64,000 nucleotides of DNA from Cyclobacteriaceae bacterium (lineage in GTDB: Bacteria > Bacteroidota > Bacteroidia > Cytophagales > Cyclobacteriaceae). The first letter of the stretch is position 1, and each line of letters begins with the position of its first letter. A program made the position numbers and the translations under genes. The stretch is taken from assembly GCA_019638235.1 (NCBI GenBank), contig JAHBUE010000002.1, forward strand, positions 62,001 to 126,000, given 5' to 3'. Of this stretch, positions 9,193 through 18,094 are shown piece by piece. The notes below the pieces were generated by a model that saw nothing but the letters and a program-made list of their open reading frames with translations, ran no database searches and had not been told where the DNA came from.

Positions 9193-9549
9193 TTACTCCG
9201 CTTTCCAGAGTATTTCCTGCCTGTCGCGAACGGCCAACACAATACTGGTTGGGTTGCTGTTGAGCACAAGGCGGGCTTGCTTGCCGGGATATTTCTCAAG
9301 GTCAACGATAATACCCTTACCGATATATGCCGTAGGCGAAAGCACATCTGTATTCGGACAAAGGCGGTCGTGTACTTCCTGGAGTTTCTCCTCCATGTAG
9401 TCGCCAAATTCATCTACAAAATCATCTTCGAGGTCGTGCAGGGCGTCTTCAATTTCATCGTAGCGGGGGTCGTTATAATCTATCGTTTCAAGTTCTTCCT
9501 TCTTGCGAATAATCTCCGTAAGGGTTTCGTTTAATTTCTTGCTATCCAT
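9193..9549 (-). CDS. Conserved small acidic protein, function unknown
   Basis: About 118 residues. The N-terminal half is charged and probably a helical hairpin (IIRKKEELETIDYNDPRYDE, then DALHDLEDDFVDEFGDY). The C-terminal half is predicted beta (VLSPTAYIGKGIIVDLEKY, then RLVLNSNPTSIVLAVRD). There is no signal peptide or membrane segment, so it is likely cytoplasmic. I choose ATG 9549 (MDSKKLNETL); an upstream ATG at 9573 would add eight residues. I recognise it only as a conserved hypothetical type in Bacteroidota, with no known function. It converges on trpS with a 3-base gap. Confidence 0.75.
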   Translation of the reverse strand: MDSKKLNETLTEIIRKKEELETIDYNDPRYDEIEDALHDLEDDFVDEFGDYMEEKLQEVHDRLCPNTDVLSPTAYIGKGIIVDLEKYPGKQARLVLNSNPTSIVLAVRDRQEILWKAE

Positions 9550-9667
9550 TTTCGTATTGCTCAAATTTTTCACAAAGATTGAATATTTCGGGAGAATTGA
9601 AAACCGGAAAACATATCAACCTTATATCGTGTAAAACTACCAGAAACTTGTAAATTTGTTTCCCGGA

Positions 9668-11068
9668 ATGAGGAGTATTTTTTTGACGCGCGTATCACAC
9701 ATTTTTTTCGCCTGCTTCCTGACACTCCAGCTTTGTACCAGTAAGGCAAGTGCTCAATATAGCCGCGATACCGTTTTTACGTTGGCTCAAAAGGCCATTG
9801 CACCCAGCGCCTATCCCGAAGTAAAACGAACTGCACCGGCAACATTCTTTCTCAACGATAGTTTCTCCGTCATCCAAACACAAAAATGGATTGGCCGAAA
9901 GGCCGTAAACCCAAAAACGCTTGCTGCCTCGCTTGCGTTGGGGAACAATTATTTTAATGAAATCGCCAACACGCTGGAAGCAAACGGCTTGCCGCTTTCG
10001 TACAAATGGATTCCGCTATGCCTGTCGGGTATGCAGCACAATTTATATGGCCCTGATGGGCGGGCGGGGTTGTGGCAACTCCCACACTTAGTTGCTGTGC
10101 GCTACGGCCTACAGCTAAAGCCCGGTTTCGACCAGCGCCTTGACCCCCAACAAAACACACGGGTTGCAATCCGTTACCTTGCTAATCTTCGTGCTGAATT
10201 TGGAGATGAACACCTTGCTTTGCTCGCTTTCTTTAACGGTGAAGGAAGTGTGCGGGCTGCTGCATCGCACATGGCAGCCATGAGGTTTAAAGATGAATAC
10301 AGCCGCCAGGTTTTTCTGTACGAACAACTCCCCCACTCCACACGCGATGATATTTTTCTTTGGAACTACCTGACCGGATTATTCCCGGATAATATTGTGC
10401 CGGTGCACATTACACATCCTAACAAATTGAATTTAACTAAAAAGGATAGCACACAACTTGAACAGTCGGTAACATTGGATGTGCTCGCTAAACTTCTCAA
10501 CATTACCAAAACAGAAATCCTGTCTTCAAATCCATCGATTACCGGCAACCGCATTCCGAAAGATGTTTCTATTTTCCTGTCGAGAGAAACAAACGACAGT
10601 CTGATTACACAAATACAAACACTCCAGGCGAAACAGGATTCCATCAAACAAGTACAAGCAAAAGCCAAACAAGTTGTTAAGACTGTAAAGCCTCCTGAAA
10701 ACCGATTCAACACCATGCACACCGTGCGCCAGGGCGATAACCTCGGACGCATTGCCATACAATACGGTGTTAGTCTGCAACAATTAAAGGAATGGAACAA
10801 CCTGAAAAGCGACCGGATTAATGTGGGGCAGCAACTTATTGTTTACACAAAAGAACCGGTAAACAATAAGACACCTGAAAAAATCAGCACTCCTGCCAAA
10901 ACAACACTCGAACCCGGAACCTATACAGAATACACTGTTAAGCAAGGCGATTCGTTGTGGTCAATTTCAAGACAATTTCCGGGGGTTACTATTGACGACA
11001 TTATGCGCTGGAACAACATTGGCGAGCGCATTGACATTGGCCAGGTACTAAAAATCAAAAAACAATGA
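9668..11068 (+). CDS. LysM protein with a degenerate MltD-type lytic transglycosylase domain
   Basis: Exported, 466 residues from ATG 9668; an in-frame TTG at 9656 is a poorer start. The signal peptide ends near KASAQ. The middle is an SLT/MltD-like domain with the GRAGLWQ block, the RLDPQQNTRVAIRYL block and AFFNGEGSVRAA. The catalytic Glu expected in the L-P-x-x-E-S block is absent: the sequence there reads IPLCLSGM. Two LysM peptidoglycan-binding domains close the protein (HTVRQGDNLGRIAIQYG and YTVKQGDSLWSISRQF). It probably binds peptidoglycan rather than cutting it. Its stop overlaps the next gene's start by four bases (ATGA), so it belongs to the SGNH/MBOAT operon. Confidence 0.85.
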   Translation: MRSIFLTRVSHIFFACFLTLQLCTSKASAQYSRDTVFTLAQKAIAPSAYPEVKRTAPATFFLNDSFSVIQTQKWIGRKAVNPKTLAASLALGNNYFNEIANTLEANGLPLSYKWIPLCLSGMQHNLYGPDGRAGLWQLPHLVAVRYGLQLKPGFDQRLDPQQNTRVAIRYLANLRAEFGDEHLALLAFFNGEGSVRAAASHMAAMRFKDEYSRQVFLYEQLPHSTRDDIFLWNYLTGLFPDNIVPVHITHPNKLNLTKKDSTQLEQSVTLDVLAKLLNITKTEILSSNPSITGNRIPKDVSIFLSRETNDSLITQIQTLQAKQDSIKQVQAKAKQVVKTVKPPENRFNTMHTVRQGDNLGRIAIQYGVSLQQLKEWNNLKSDRINVGQQLIVYTKEPVNNKTPEKISTPAKTTLEPGTYTEYTVKQGDSLWSISRQFPGVTIDDIMRWNNIGERIDIGQVLKIKKQ

Positions 11069-12567
11069 AGCTAAGCCGGATTTTATTATTCGGCATAGCC
11101 GTGTTCTCAACTGCGTTGTTGATTCAACTCATTCATCCGCACAACGGCCTTCAAATAACCAAACGATTGAGCCTGTACTTTCCTGAAGCGAAAGAGGTTT
11201 TTGTTCCGGGGGGTCAATCCGAACGCGAAAGACTGTTGGCTATCCTCCGGGAAGATTTATTATCCGATTCGATTTCATCAGCAAGAAATAAAATTGATTC
11301 TGCCCGACTACTTTTTATACGCGACTCCATCCGCAATTATCAATTAAGCATTCACTATCCCAACAACGATAAAAGTATATTGTATCGTTTTTTCAACGCA
11401 TTGGAAAAATCAGGTGCTAACAAAAAGCCGATTCACATTGTGCATTATGGCGACAGCCAGATTGAAGGCGACAGGATTACAGTATACATACGGCAAACGC
11501 TCCAGGAAAAATTTGGCGGGAAAGGCCCCGGATGGCTTCCGGTACAACCTCTCGCCTATCCGCGCAGTATAATTCTGAAAAATTCCGACAACTGGAAGTC
11601 GTATTACTTTTATAATAAAGGCGACAGCACAATTAATCACCGCCTCTTCGGGCACATGGGGCTTTTCTCGCGCTTCACACCCTACCCCGACAGCACCGTT
11701 CAGGACAGCACCATTCATCACGCCTGGGTTAGTTATAAATCATCATCACGTTCGCACGTAAGTACGCGCACGTTTAAAGATGTAAGAATTTTTTACGGCA
11801 AGAATACAAAACCCGTTACGGTAGAATTAGTGCATAAAGATTCTGTTCTGCTTACAAAAATTCTTGAGCCAGCAATTACTCCGCGTGTACTACGACACAC
11901 ATTCAGAAATTATATAAATGAAATTACGATACGCTTTTCAGGAAACAACAGCCCGGATGTTTACGGGATTTCATTAGACGATACGCAGGGCGTAATGGTC
12001 GATAATGTTGCCTTGCGGGGCGATTCGGGCGCGAGCTTTACTTCATTAGAGGACGATTCTTATAAAAAAGCTTTCGGTGAGTTTACTATCCCGTTGTTCA
12101 TTCTTCAATTTGGTGGAAATGCCGTGCCTTACGCCAAAACCGAAGAACGCATTAAAGGTTACGGCCGAAATTTCAAACGCAACATTCAATACCTGAAACG
12201 ATTGGAGCCGGATGCAGCCGTTATCGTAATCGGCCCATCGGATATGAGCGTACTGGAAGGAACCAACTGGATTACATATCCGCAATTAGAAGAAGTGCGC
12301 GATGCACTCAAAGCTGCCGCACACGAAGCCGGTGCAGCCTATTGGGATTTGTATGAAGCTATGGGCGGGAAAGGTTCAATGAAAGAATGGGTGAATGCCA
12401 ATCCTCCGTTGGCTATAAAAGATTATGTGCACTTTACCGACAAAGGCGCTTTAAAAGCAAGTCAATTGTTTACTGAAGCCTTGTTGAAAGATTATCGACA
12501 ATACAAACAACAGAAAGAAAAACCTGATCCATCCGTAAAGAAAAAGCCAAATGAAATTTCCAAGTAA
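11065..12567 (+). CDS. SGNH/GDSL-type membrane-anchored esterase or acetyltransferase
   Basis: A 500-residue protein with an N-terminal hydrophobic segment (LLFGIAVFSTALLI), probably a membrane anchor or signal. SGNH blocks are visible: block I in HYGDSQIEGD (nucleophile Ser), block III in LQFGGNAVPY, and block V in DYVHFTDKG (Asp-x-x-His). Proteins of this fold beside MBOAT membrane proteins (as in AlgI/AlgJ/AlgX or PatA/PatB) move acetyl groups onto or off envelope polysaccharides. The start overlaps the LysM gene and the gene ends just before a hairpin repeat. Its acceptor, peptidoglycan or an exopolysaccharide, cannot be told. Confidence 0.82.
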   Translation: MKLSRILLFGIAVFSTALLIQLIHPHNGLQITKRLSLYFPEAKEVFVPGGQSERERLLAILREDLLSDSISSARNKIDSARLLFIRDSIRNYQLSIHYPNNDKSILYRFFNALEKSGANKKPIHIVHYGDSQIEGDRITVYIRQTLQEKFGGKGPGWLPVQPLAYPRSIILKNSDNWKSYYFYNKGDSTINHRLFGHMGLFSRFTPYPDSTVQDSTIHHAWVSYKSSSRSHVSTRTFKDVRIFYGKNTKPVTVELVHKDSVLLTKILEPAITPRVLRHTFRNYINEITIRFSGNNSPDVYGISLDDTQGVMVDNVALRGDSGASFTSLEDDSYKKAFGEFTIPLFILQFGGNAVPYAKTEERIKGYGRNFKRNIQYLKRLEPDAAVIVIGPSDMSVLEGTNWITYPQLEEVRDALKAAAHEAGAAYWDLYEAMGGKGSMKEWVNANPPLAIKDYVHFTDKGALKASQLFTEALLKDYRQYKQQKEKPDPSVKKKPNEISK

Positions 12568-12590
12568 CCGGACTTACTCAAAACAATACC

Positions 12591-12694
12591 CGTCATTGCG
12601 AGCGGAAGTGCGGGACTGTGTAATGGGGCGAAGCAATCCCTATTTCCGCACTGAAAAACGGGATTGCTTCGGTCGTTCCTCCCTCGCAATGACG
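12591..12694. repeat. 104-base interspersed hairpin repeat, copy 2
   Basis: Same outer (CGTCATTGCGAG) and inner (CGAAGCAATCCC) arms as the copy at 8010-8113, with about 91% identity over 104 bases. Beyond the arms, CAAAACAATA and TATTGTTTTG form an extra inverted pair. It sits between the two SGNH genes. An ORF runs through it, but that translation is a by-product of the repeat. Confidence 0.85.
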
Positions 12695-13960
12695 TACTAT
12701 TTATTGTTTTGCGTAACATCAATAAGTAACAAAGGTTTTTTGTTCATCATCTTATTCATGCAGGCATTAAGCTCGCCTGCACAGCGCTACATACACGATT
12801 ACCCCTCGTATGATTTTATCGATTACGAAAAAAATCAACTGCAATATTTTGGCACGGCAGAACCCATGCAGGGTTTTTATCAAAAACTCGACAGATTGGT
12901 TTATCGTGGCGAAGGACAAATCAATATTCTTCATGTTGGTGGCTCGCATATACAGGCCGGTATCTGGTCGGGCACGATTAGAGAAACTCTGCATTCGCTT
13001 CATCCCGGTATTGCTGCCGGCAGAGGGCTTGTGTTTCCGTATCGTGCGGCAAAAACAAATACACCGTATGATTACTCCGTTGATTATGGCGGGGGCTGGG
13101 AAGGTTGCCGTAATGTTGAGAAAAACAAAGATTGCGATTTGGGTGTAATGGGCATTTCCGTAACAACCAAACGCAACGATGCATGGCTGAAAATTGAGTT
13201 GAAAGAAAACCCAATCATCGATTATAGTTTTACCGAAGCCATTGTTTATCATTCTACCGATGCGCAATCGTATTGCTTCGATTTTCCGAACGACCCGCAA
13301 GCCAGCATTCAAACTTTTGCCGATAAGGGTTATTCCAAGATAACGTTTACACGCGCGTTAGATACACTTCACCTGCAAGTAAAGCAAACCGATTCGTTGC
13401 AACATTATTTTACGTGCTATGGATTTAAACTTGAGAATAACCGGTCGGGAATTTATTATAATGCAGTGGGTGTAAACGGTGCAGACGTGCCGGCTTACCT
13501 GCGCAGCCCAAATTTTGCACGCGACCTCCAGGCTTCCCCTCCCGACCTTGTGATTTTCTCTATCGGTATAAACGATGCGTTGTATCCCGGTTTTTCTGCG
13601 CAAGCATATAAAGAAAACTATCGTGAACTTATCAGAAGAATAAAGACGGTATCGCCACACGTAGCCATAATCTTCACAACTAATAACGACAGTTATTTTA
13701 AGCGCAGGTATGTAAACCCAAATGGCGAAAAAGTAAAACAGGCAATGGCCGAGCTGTCGTTGCAATACAATGCAGCCGTTTGGGATATGTACAGCATTAT
13801 GGGCGGGCGTGGCAGCATCGACACGTGGGTTAGCGCCCGACTTGCCAAAACCGATAAGCTGCATTTTTCAGCCGAAGGGTATCGGGTAATCGGTGGCTTG
13901 TTGGCAAGCGCCTTAGTACAGGACTATGAAAAACATATTCTCACCAGGGCGAGGCGCTAA
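12689..13960 (+). CDS. Second SGNH/GDSL-type protein of the O-acetylation operon
   Basis: SGNH hydrolase-fold protein. Block I reads LHVGGSHIQAG (Ser kept, usual Asp replaced by Gly), block III IFSIGINDALY (Asn-Asp) and block V DKLHFSAEGY (Asp-x-x-His). The frame is open from 12551, but its first 45 codons come from the hairpin repeat, so the true start is later. Options are ATG 12689, whose ATG is supplied by the last bases of the repeat, TTG 12740, or ATG 12758. A signal-like stretch FLFIILFMQALSSPAQ supports 12689 or 12740. Its stop overlaps the MBOAT start (TAATG). With the preceding SGNH protein it probably handles acetyl transfer with the MBOAT partner. Confidence 0.8.
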   Translation: MTYYLLFCVTSISNKGFLFIILFMQALSSPAQRYIHDYPSYDFIDYEKNQLQYFGTAEPMQGFYQKLDRLVYRGEGQINILHVGGSHIQAGIWSGTIRETLHSLHPGIAAGRGLVFPYRAAKTNTPYDYSVDYGGGWEGCRNVEKNKDCDLGVMGISVTTKRNDAWLKIELKENPIIDYSFTEAIVYHSTDAQSYCFDFPNDPQASIQTFADKGYSKITFTRALDTLHLQVKQTDSLQHYFTCYGFKLENNRSGIYYNAVGVNGADVPAYLRSPNFARDLQASPPDLVIFSIGINDALYPGFSAQAYKENYRELIRRIKTVSPHVAIIFTTNNDSYFKRRYVNPNGEKVKQAMAELSLQYNAAVWDMYSIMGGRGSIDTWVSARLAKTDKLHFSAEGYRVIGGLLASALVQDYEKHILTRARR

Positions 13961-15822
13961 TGATTGAGTGGCTTGAATATATCTTTTTCTTTCGCGAAGA
14001 CCCTGTCGGTTCGGGCATGGCTGACGGGCTGTTCTTTACCAAAATTTATTTCTGGTTATTTCTTTTAATTGTATTAGCCATTCAATCGCTGGTTGAAGAA
14101 GGCAGCAAATGGTTTACCGCCATGCTGTTCAGCACGGTTACGGCCGTGTTAGGATTGCTGTATTTCACGTGGCACCAATTGGGGCCGGTGTTTATTTGCT
14201 GGTCGGTGTTTGCTTTCTTCATCATCTACTACGCCATGCGCAATCACCGAACAGCCTCTCGAAATGCTTTCTTGTTTGCAGCAAGCCTGTTCTTTTATTA
14301 TAAAACCAGTGGCTTCTTCTTTCTCATCCTTGTATTTTCTACATTACTAAACTACGCAGGCGGAATTGGCATTCAACGTGCCGGCAGATTGAATTCTAAA
14401 AAAGCAATACTAATAGTAAGCGTTACAATCAACCTGATTGTTTTATTCTATTTCAAGTACGCCTATTTCTTTACCGATTCCTACAACCTGTTTGTATCGT
14501 CTTTCAATGAATTTTGGAATACAAACATTGGCGAATATTTACAGGTAAAAAACGTATTGGCAGCCTGGGCAAACGACCGCTTTGGCGGAACGTTTCGTGT
14601 AGAGAAAATTTTATTACCGGTTGGTATTTCCTTCTACACGTTTCAGGCCATTAGCTATGTTGTTGATGTTTACAGAAAAGAAGCCAAACCCGTGTATAAC
14701 ATACTCGACTTTGGTTTCTATGTTTCCTTCTTCCCTTCTTTAGTAGCCGGGCCGATTGTGCGCGCCAAGGATTTTATCCCGCAACTATACAACGTTCACA
14801 ACATCACCAAACACGAATTTGGCATTGGCCTTTTTTGGATATTGAATGGAATATTAAAAAAAGCTTTCCTTGCCGATTTTATTGCCAACGGTTTTATTGA
14901 TGGCGTTTTTGACGACCCCCTGCGCTTTACCGGTTTTGAAAATCTAATGGCCATTATCGGTTATACTATGCAAGTATATGCCGATTTTTCCGGCTACACC
15001 GATATTGCCATAGGCATTGCGTTGCTCTTAGGCTTTCGCCTGAACACTAATTTCAATTCGCCTTACAAGGCGCTGCACGTTGGCGAGTTCTGGCAACGCT
15101 GGCACATTTCATTAAGTAGCTGGTTAAAAGATTATCTCTACATTCCGCTTGGCGGAAATAAAAAAGGCACACTTGCCACATACATTTGCATTAGCGGCAT
15201 TGCCATTATTATGATTGCGTTGAGCGGCAAGCTTTGGATAACAGTCGCGAGTATTTTTGTAATGGCTGCCATAGCCTTGATAATTATTTCAAGGATTTCG
15301 ATTCCCTTTCGCAACTGGGTTAACACCAATATAAACATTATGATTACCATGCTGCTGGGCGGACTATGGCATGGTGCAAGTTGGAATTTTGTAATCTGGG
15401 GCGGACTAAACGGACTGGGCGTTGTGTTCTACAAACTATGGCGAAAAATCAGCCCGTGGGAAAAATCAGACACCGTATTGACAAGGGTTTGGAAAATAAC
15501 GCTCACGCTTTCGTTCATCACCTTCACCCGCATTTTCTTTCGCGCCCCCGACCTGGAAACAGCCAACCAGATGATGTTACAAATCGGAACGCAATTTCAC
15601 GCCTCCGTTATTCCGCAGGCAATACGCGCCTACGACATTTATTTTGGCGTGTTGCTACTTGGTTTTATAATCCACTGGCTCGGCAGCGATTTTAAAAACA
15701 AATACCGCGAGTTTTTTGCAAACCTCCATTGGAGCATACAGGCGATCATTACCGTATTGGTCATTTACCTGTCGCACCAAAGCCTCCAGGCTTCACAGCC
15801 GTTCATCTATTTTCAGTTCTGA
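13960..15822 (+). CDS. MBOAT family membrane O-acyltransferase (AlgI/PatA-like)
   Basis: Polytopic membrane protein of 620 residues, somewhat longer than the typical 470-520 because of an extra N-terminal hydrophobic region. Family blocks: YVSFFPSLVAGPIVRAKDF, DFSGYTDIAIG, GEFWQRWHISLSSWLKDYL, YIPLGG, and LLGGLWHGASWNF with the probable catalytic His about residue 471. MBOATs of this type pass acetyl groups across the inner membrane for polysaccharide or peptidoglycan O-acetylation. It overlaps the preceding SGNH gene by one base. Its last 89 bases recur, with only silent changes, at 21566-21654. Confidence 0.93.
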   Translation: MIEWLEYIFFFREDPVGSGMADGLFFTKIYFWLFLLIVLAIQSLVEEGSKWFTAMLFSTVTAVLGLLYFTWHQLGPVFICWSVFAFFIIYYAMRNHRTASRNAFLFAASLFFYYKTSGFFFLILVFSTLLNYAGGIGIQRAGRLNSKKAILIVSVTINLIVLFYFKYAYFFTDSYNLFVSSFNEFWNTNIGEYLQVKNVLAAWANDRFGGTFRVEKILLPVGISFYTFQAISYVVDVYRKEAKPVYNILDFGFYVSFFPSLVAGPIVRAKDFIPQLYNVHNITKHEFGIGLFWILNGILKKAFLADFIANGFIDGVFDDPLRFTGFENLMAIIGYTMQVYADFSGYTDIAIGIALLLGFRLNTNFNSPYKALHVGEFWQRWHISLSSWLKDYLYIPLGGNKKGTLATYICISGIAIIMIALSGKLWITVASIFVMAAIALIIISRISIPFRNWVNTNINIMITMLLGGLWHGASWNFVIWGGLNGLGVVFYKLWRKISPWEKSDTVLTRVWKITLTLSFITFTRIFFRAPDLETANQMMLQIGTQFHASVIPQAIRAYDIYFGVLLLGFIIHWLGSDFKNKYREFFANLHWSIQAIITVLVIYLSHQSLQASQPFIYFQF

Positions 15823-15839
15823 GTTGGGCAATTCCTGAG

Positions 15840-17279
15840 TTAATTTTTAATCCGTTGTTTGGAGCCTTTCTTGGGAATTTTGTATTCAATCCCAATTCTC
15901 ATATTCAACCTGTCTGTATAAGGGCTTTTGTATTTTGGATTGAACAGGTTGTATAGTACCTGTGTGTTTCCGCGAAGTGATTTAGAAATCCGGTACTCCT
16001 TTTTCAATCCGGCCATAGAACTCCATACCCACTCGCGTGTGGCAAAATCCTGTGAGGGCGGAATGCGAACAGGCGTGTTCATTGTTTCGATTTCAAGGCG
16101 GCCGGAGAAGCCTTTCTTGATCCTGAACTCACCGTAACTGCGCGGGCCGTAGATGAACATATCCTGATCGAAGTTGCCTTTGCCAAAATTGAAAGCCACA
16201 CGCTGATTCCAACCCATGCCTGCGGTGATGCGGCCTGTAAACCGGTAGCCGATATACGGGTTAAAATCGAACCACCAGTCGTTACGTTTTTGTATTTGCA
16301 GCGATAAGCCCGGTACAAGCCGTTCTCTCAAGGGTTTGCCCTTCATTTCGTTGGGTAACTTTTTGGGAAGGTCTTTTATGCTCTGTACGCTGGAGTATTT
16401 CTGCTTGTATTTACTCATCTGATCCATAGCAGCCTGGAGTTTATCCTGCTTACCGACAAAGTGATCAATGGCCTGTTTCTTCACTTCATTAATAACTATT
16501 TCTTTTGCTTGTTCTTCATCGGCCGGTATTTCCGGCACGCCAGGCAGTTCACCAAACTTTTCGGATGCCAGTTCGGTTGCCTTTTCTTCGGCTTTTGAAG
16601 CGATGTTTTCTATCGTTGGTGTTTCTGGGAGTTCATTTTGGATAGCTGATATTTTTCCGGTTACATTACCCAAGTTGGTGTTGATTTCAGGGATATTGAG
16701 ATTATCCAATCCCCCGGTTAACGGGTTATTGATGTTTGGCAAAGAAAGGTTAGTTATTCCATCCAGGTTTACTTTAGGAATGTTAAACTCCGTAGCCGGC
16801 AAGGAAATGTCAACATTGTCAAGGGCAGCCGTGTACTTGCCCACTTCCCCGCTTACTTCTTTGGGTAAATCCAGGTTACTGATCTTTTCCTTTGCTTTTT
16901 GCTTTACACTTTCCGCTTTCTGCTTCAAGGCATAAAGCTTTTCCTCTTTCGCACTGTTTATACTATCAAGCTTTGATGTGAGCTTATCAACGGGTTGCCC
17001 CAGGCTGTTCAGGCTGTCAATCTGGTTCTGAAGGCTGCCTGTAATTTTGGTATAAGTATCCGCAATAGAATCATATTCGTGCCTGAGGTCCTGGTACTGT
17101 AGTTCAGTCTGGCGCTGAAGGGAATCCAGCTTTTGAAGGCTGACCTTATATAATGAATCGGGCGGGTACAAGAGTGCGTTCACGCTGTCCGGCAATTGGG
17201 CAAAGCCGGGCAGGTAAGCAGCTAAAAAGCCTATGACAAGAGTAATTCTTTTCACCCTCAAATTTACAATTTTATCCAA
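15840..17279 (-). CDS. Exported protein with coiled-coil region and barrel-like C terminus, function unknown
   Basis: A 479-residue exported protein. The signal peptide lies in MKRITLVIGFLAAYLPGFAQ-like N-terminal sequence, residues 1-28. Residues about 40-140 are rich in heptad-like charged stretches (coiled coil). A middle region repeats short Asn/Leu/Pro motifs (LPNINN, LNIPEINTN), and the last 160 residues have alternating aromatic strands (WWFDFNPYIGYRF, RLNMRIGIEYKI) that look like outer-membrane beta strands. No family was recognised. It converges on the MBOAT gene with an 18-base gap. Confidence 0.75.
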   Translation of the reverse strand: MDKIVNLRVKRITLVIGFLAAYLPGFAQLPDSVNALLYPPDSLYKVSLQKLDSLQRQTELQYQDLRHEYDSIADTYTKITGSLQNQIDSLNSLGQPVDKLTSKLDSINSAKEEKLYALKQKAESVKQKAKEKISNLDLPKEVSGEVGKYTAALDNVDISLPATEFNIPKVNLDGITNLSLPNINNPLTGGLDNLNIPEINTNLGNVTGKISAIQNELPETPTIENIASKAEEKATELASEKFGELPGVPEIPADEEQAKEIVINEVKKQAIDHFVGKQDKLQAAMDQMSKYKQKYSSVQSIKDLPKKLPNEMKGKPLRERLVPGLSLQIQKRNDWWFDFNPYIGYRFTGRITAGMGWNQRVAFNFGKGNFDQDMFIYGPRSYGEFRIKKGFSGRLEIETMNTPVRIPPSQDFATREWVWSSMAGLKKEYRISKSLRGNTQVLYNLFNPKYKSPYTDRLNMRIGIEYKIPKKGSKQRIKN

Positions 17280-17417
17280 TGCCCGTTAAATTTAACGCAT
17301 CCGCCCGTTTATTGCTCCAATTTTTACCAGTGTCTTGTTTGCATGTTGAGCAATCTATTTTTAAAATCATCATATTTTCTGTAACACCAATGCAAAGATC
17401 AATGCATTACGCGGCCT

Positions 17418-17544
17418 GTAACCGCTTAAAAACAAACAGGACAGGCAATCACCTGTCCTTGTTTTACTTTTATCCCGATCTCCTAAGCTCTTCCTGTTTG
17501 ATTCTCAATCACTTATAACCCATTATACTTTCTGTAACATTACC
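17418..17544. repeat. 127-base direct repeat, copy A
   Basis: Matches 20233-20359 at 124 of 127 positions in the same orientation. Each copy lies directly downstream of a minus-strand lipoprotein gene (here the one at 17549-18094). No coding frame of interest. The copies bracket a 2.7-kb segment containing the IS110 element and the RAYT gene. Confidence 0.9.
17429..17465 (-). terminator. Terminator-like hairpin inside repeat copy A
   Basis: Stem GGACAGG / CCTGTCC (17439-17458) with a 6-base loop, flanked by AAAACAA and TTGTTTT that extend the stem. Read on the minus strand it ends in a T-rich run, 84-120 bases after the lipoprotein stop at 17549. It is nearly symmetric and might work for both strands. 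Confidence 0.55.
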
Positions 17545-17548
17545 ACTT

Positions 17549-18094
17549 TTATTGGGCAGAGCAAAACGGAAACGCAACTCTGATATAAGCACTTTTTGAA
17601 TTATCAGCATTTACAAATACCGCACCGTGCAAAGTTGAGTGCTTTTTATTGTAATAATCGATGTTCATTAAAGCGACTATAAAATAATCTTGATTGTTTT
17701 GAAACTTATATATTATCATTTTATCATTTTCAAAATCAATGATCTGCTTATGGCAATTCTCAAAATCATATAAACTATTAATATGCGCTAAATTAGAGTG
17801 ACAATAAAAACAATAAGACATAAGAAAAACATCCGCATTGTTGTAAATGCTAGCAGTAATCTGATCAGCATTTTTCTTATAACTCAAATTGTTAGTCAAA
17901 AATTGAACATTTTCATTCTTTTTATAAAAAACATACGCACTATCAATTCGAATTGTATCAACCAGATAAACATCATTGAGTGGGTTTTTAAACTCTTCGG
18001 ATTTGAAGCTATTTATTTTTGGAGTATAATTTTTATAACTGCACCCAGTTATTCCTAAAAGAATAACCAATAGAAATCTAATTGACTTTTCCAT
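17549..18094 (-). CDS. AT-rich lipoprotein, possible immunity-type protein
   Basis: A 181-residue lipoprotein with lipobox LLGITGCS (Cys18) and a mature part rich in Asn, Tyr, Lys and Ile, more AT-rich than its neighbours, which suggests transfer. No domain recognised; a Cys pair lies in YCFYCHSN. Its start codon overlaps by 17 bases the 3' end of a truncated upstream frame (18078-18215). The pattern of a lipoprotein directly after, and overlapping, the tail of a larger protein is known from Bacteroidota toxin/immunity pairs, but the toxin assignment here is only an inference. The 127-base repeat follows immediately. Confidence 0.65.
   Translation of the reverse strand: MEKSIRFLLVILLGITGCSYKNYTPKINSFKSEEFKNPLNDVYLVDTIRIDSAYVFYKKNENVQFLTNNLSYKKNADQITASIYNNADVFLMSYCFYCHSNLAHINSLYDFENCHKQIIDFENDKMIIYKFQNNQDYFIVALMNIDYYNKKHSTLHGAVFVNADNSKSAYIRVAFPFCSAQ

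Larger units (their letters stand above)
17280..17548. other. Intergenic region with first copy of the 127-base repeat
   Basis: No gene. The left part (17280-17417) is the probable 5' region of the coiled-coil protein and shows only a weak TGATCTTTG box on the minus strand. The right part is the 127-base direct repeat 17418-17544 with its terminator-like hairpin. Confidence 0.6.

Noticed and set aside
12551..12688. N-terminal extension of the second SGNH protein
   Set aside because: These codons translate the 104-base hairpin repeat, which also occurs outside genes at 8010-8113, so they are not part of the protein.
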